Of a DNA stretch of 57,086 nucleotides, positions 54,176 to 57,086 are shown piece after piece. Location of the stretch: NCBI GenBank assembly GCA_963745675.1, contig CAVUYM010000007.1, positions 1 through 57,086 on the forward strand, given 5' to 3'. The notes below the pieces were generated by a model that ran no database searches, was not told the origin of the DNA, and was given only the letters and a program-made list of their open reading frames with translations. A program made the translations under genes and the position numbers. How positions within the stretch are numbered: the stretch's first letter is position 1; the number at the start of each line of letters is the position of its first letter. This stretch comes from JAUIIK01 sp963745675. GTDB lineage: Bacteria; Chloroflexota; Chloroflexia; Thermomicrobiales; CFX8.

Positions 54176-57061
54176 ATGATCTACGGACGCGACCGCGAGC
54201 GTGCCCAACTGCGCGAACTCCTCGAAGACGCCATCGCCGGCCACGGCTCGCTGGTCCTCATCAGCGGCGAAGCGGGCATCGGCAAGACCACCCTCGTCGA
54301 CGACCTCATCCACGAAGCCGAGCAGCGCGGCTGCCTCGTCCTCACCGGCGGTTGCTACGACCTGACAACAACGCCAGCCGTACGGACCGTGGATCGAGGC
54401 GCTTGGGGGGCTATCAACCAGACGGTGGACGACCCCGCAACATTCTGTTCTGGTTCAGCAACCCCTGACCAGCTGGCAAAAGGTCGGCAATCAGGCTGAG
54501 CTTCTTCGATGATCGGCAGCTTCTTCCGTGTGCTCGCTGAAGCGCCAGCCACTCCTCCTTATCGCTCTGAAGATCTTCACTGGAGCGACACCGCCAGCCT
54601 TGACGCCCTCCGCTTTCTGGCCCGTAATCTGACCGGAACTACTCTGGTGCTCCTCGCCGTTACCTATCGCGACGACGAACTTACGCGCCGGCACGAGCTA
54701 TTTCAGCTGCTGCCTGTCCTGGTGAGAGAAACAGGTGCTAGCCGCGTTGACGTAACGCGGCAGCCGATAACACAGCGATCCATGCGCTCATCAGTGATCA
54801 GTGTGCGCTGAGTGCAAGCGAGAGAGAGCGTCTGGTCTCCTATATCGCTCCTCTTGCTGAAGGTAACGCGCTGTATGCCGTCGAACTGCTTCGCGCGCTT
54901 GAAGACGAGGGGGCTCCTTCACCTGGTTGGTGACCACCATGCACTTGGGCCCCTCGAAGCAGTAGTTGTGCCGCGCCTCCTCCAGCAGATGATTGAACAG
55001 CGCCTGTCTCGGTTTGGTGAAGGCCGCCGATCGCATGCGGAAATACGGGCAGCTGTCATTGGGCACGAGTTTTCGCTTGGCCTGTGGCGCGACGCTACAG
55101 GTGCGGCGGATTACGATCTAGCGGAAACGCTCGCTCTAGCACTAGAAGCGCGAGTGTTCGACGAGCGTCCCGATAGAGACAGTGTCCGTTTCAGCCATGC
55201 GCTCTGGTTCGAGAAGCGCTATACAACAGCATTGTCCCGTTGCATCGCAGAAACTGGCATCAGACAGTTGCCGAGGCGCTCATCGCACGATCGATCGCTA
55301 ATCCAGCACTTCACTGCCGATCACCTCCTGCGCGCAGGAGATCAACGTGCGGTTGAATGGCTGATCCGCGCTCTGGATCGTGCCGAACGCTTGTACGCTT
55401 GGCTAACCGCCGCAGAGTATTTCGATCGGGCACAGGATCGCTGAAGGACGACCCTGAACGCGCGCGCGAACGTGGCTGGCTCCTCTTCCGGCTCGGCCGC
55501 ATGCTCCGGTATTCCGATCCGAGGAAAGCACTTCCATATCTTGAGGAAGCAGTGCGAATCACTGAAGACATTGATGATCCCATTCTGGCCGGCACAGTCT
55601 CCCCACATTCACCCTTGGGCTCCTGCACGGATTTGTCGGTGAGTTTCGGCGAGCGTATGAGGAAATGGAGTCCGGACTTTCAAGATTCTATACCTCCAGA
55701 TCGCAGGAAACGTCTGTCCCCGGCCCTCACGGAGGCCTCCTCGGCGGACGAGGTGATACCAACCCCGGATCTCGTGGGTTCAGCACTCGCGTCGGATCTG
55801 ACGCACGGTGTTCATCCGGGACGTGGAGCGGTCATTACGCTCCTCACCATCGTGGGACGTTTTCGCGAAGCACTCGAGATGGGACGGAGGTATCTCGATA
55901 GCGCTCTCGCAACGTTCGGCGAAGGCCTCTGGCTCAGGAGCAGGAAATCAGCCCAGCGATGGAATGATCGGACTTGCACGATCTCATGCAATGCTCGGGA
56001 ATCCAGCGGAAGCAGCGGCATTTTACGATCGAGCAATTCAGCTTTCCAAGAACCGTCGTCATCACTTTACCGTCGGCGGGTCCATGCTTGACAGGCTCAG
56101 GCTTCAATATCCCTTACGCAACTGAGGATATTCACAAGCGACAGGAACTTGAGGGAATGGCCATGTCTTCCCTCACAAGAGCATCTGGAGCCCGGCACCT
56201 TCACACACCTGACCCATCTGCTCCGCTATCTGGATGGCAATTGGGACGAAGCCTTCGAATTTGCGCTTGAAGGTTCGAAGATCCAGATGGGCCAGGATCT
56301 GGGCAACGTCCCAGCCACGCTCGCCGCGATCGCTCGAACGTGGGGGCACCACGATCAATCCTTGAGGTACCTACGGCAGTTCTCACTCCATGCGGACCTT
56401 CAACCGGGTACTCAACCATTTCTCGTGGCAACTGAAAGCGGCAGAATTGGCTGTGACCTCGCTTTGGATGTGGGCGACCTGATCACGGCCCGGGGGCTGG
56501 CTCGAAATGCACGACCACTGGATGGAGTGGTCTGAAGCTGTGCTCGGCCTTGCTGAAGGGCAGATCGGTTGGGCTAGCTACCACCGGGCATGTCATGATC
56601 TCGAACAAGCCCGCGAACACGCCGAACGCGCCTACGAACACGCCCCCGATCCCCGCCAACCACTCGCCCTGATAGCCGCCGATCGCTTCCTCGGGCAACT
56701 CGATGTTGATGAAGGGAAGTACGACGAGGCAAAGCGACACCTGAGTGCCTCGCTTGAGCTGGCGGAGCGGTGCGAAGCGCCGTTCGAGCAGGCGCTGACG
56801 TTAGAGGTAATGGCGGAGCGGGCGGCGAAGATGGGCGAGGTCGACGAGGCGCGGCAGCACATCCAGCGGGTGCGGGAGATCTGCGAGCCGTTGGGGGCAA
56901 GCCGACGCTGGAGCGGGTCGATGAGATAGAGGCTATGCTGCCGAAGGTACGGCGCAGCAACGAAGATCATCCGTTCGGGTTGACCGATCGGGAGGTCGAG
57001 GTCGCGGCTGGTGGCGCGGGGTCGGACCGACGCTGAGGCGGCCGAGGAGAGCAATACGTAA
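54176..57061 (+). pseudogene. ATPase/LuxR-family large regulator, heavily frameshifted
   Basis: GGGGAG precedes the ATG. The N-terminus (MIYGRDRERAQLRELLEDAI, then SGEAGIGKTTLVDDLI as Walker A) is an AAA16/MalT-like ATPase, with Walker B-like EDLHWSD and SLDALRFLARNLTGTTLVLL following. TPR-like helices run through several frames from about 54800 to 56880 (LAEGNALYAVELLRALEDEG, FSHALWFEKRYTTALSR, YLDSALATFGEG). The end has LTDREVEV and, one frame away, LVARGRTDAEAAEESNT, the beginning of a LuxR helix-turn-helix cut by TAA at 57059-57061. I count at least eight frame changes. Either this gene is dead or the contig end is poorly resolved. Confidence 0.72.
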
Positions 57062-57086
57062 CTGAAGCTGTTAAACAGGAACAGAA

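Overview
The window looks like a chromosomal contig from a Chloroflexota bacterium, probably near Thermomicrobia. This is an inference from several things seen together. GC is moderately high. There are large AfsR/LuxR-type regulators, a Ser/Thr kinase with a PEGA domain, and small proteins with strong Shine-Dalgarno sites. The LexA operator is of the Gram-positive type, and several families of dispersed intergenic palindromes are present. No rRNA, tRNA, CRISPR array or intact transposon was seen. Many genes carry single-base frameshifts, concentrated at about 0.8-6.3 kb and 49-57 kb, while multi-kilobase genes in between are intact. This may be uncorrected long-read indel error, real decay, or both, so frameshifted genes are annotated by their full reconstructed span.

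Left end (0-6.6 kb): the tail of a subtilisin-like protease, small unrecognised genes, then a lanthipeptide-type maturation locus. That locus has an APH-fold kinase followed by a protein joining a HopA1-type lyase domain to a LanC cyclase domain. A run of small genes follows, two of them exported or membrane-anchored acidic proteins. No convincing precursor peptide was found.

6.6-17 kb: a small LuxR regulator, an SRPBCC protein with two membrane proteins, an M1-like metallopeptidase lipoprotein, and a DUF6508-like protein. Then comes a signalling cluster: PP2C-GAF-PAS-class III cyclase, a Ser/Thr kinase with PEGA domain, and a membrane-anchored OB-fold-like protein. An IS110 transposase remnant follows.

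17-25.6 kb: a rearranged block of SDR, SMP-30 lactonase, secreted protein A, an enoyl-CoA hydratase/SMP-30 chimeric remnant, secreted beta-helix proteins B and C, and enoyl-CoA hydratase. A, B and C all end in three Cys-x4-[Tyr/Trp]-Thr-Gly repeats. The order fits a tandem duplication followed by a junction deletion.

25.6-44.8 kb: an ECF-like sigma factor, a zinc ribbon protein, dinB with a LexA-controlled promoter, a secreted protein, a VOC protein, a group II PLP decarboxylase, a MATE exporter, a YczE-like membrane protein and an AAA+ ATPase. These are followed by a small gene divergent from a CGNR regulator, a DinB-fold protein, an MFS transporter, a very large beta-helix/PKD/FIMAH-like surface protein, and two small monooxygenase-like proteins.

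44.8-57 kb: an AfsR/SARP-type regulator preceded by three 11-bp-spaced direct repeats, a GNAT acetyltransferase, a metallo-hydrolase coupled to an Orn/Lys/Arg-type decarboxylase, an M19 dipeptidase, a small membrane protein, a 70-residue protein, and a heavily frameshifted ATPase/LuxR regulator running to the right edge.
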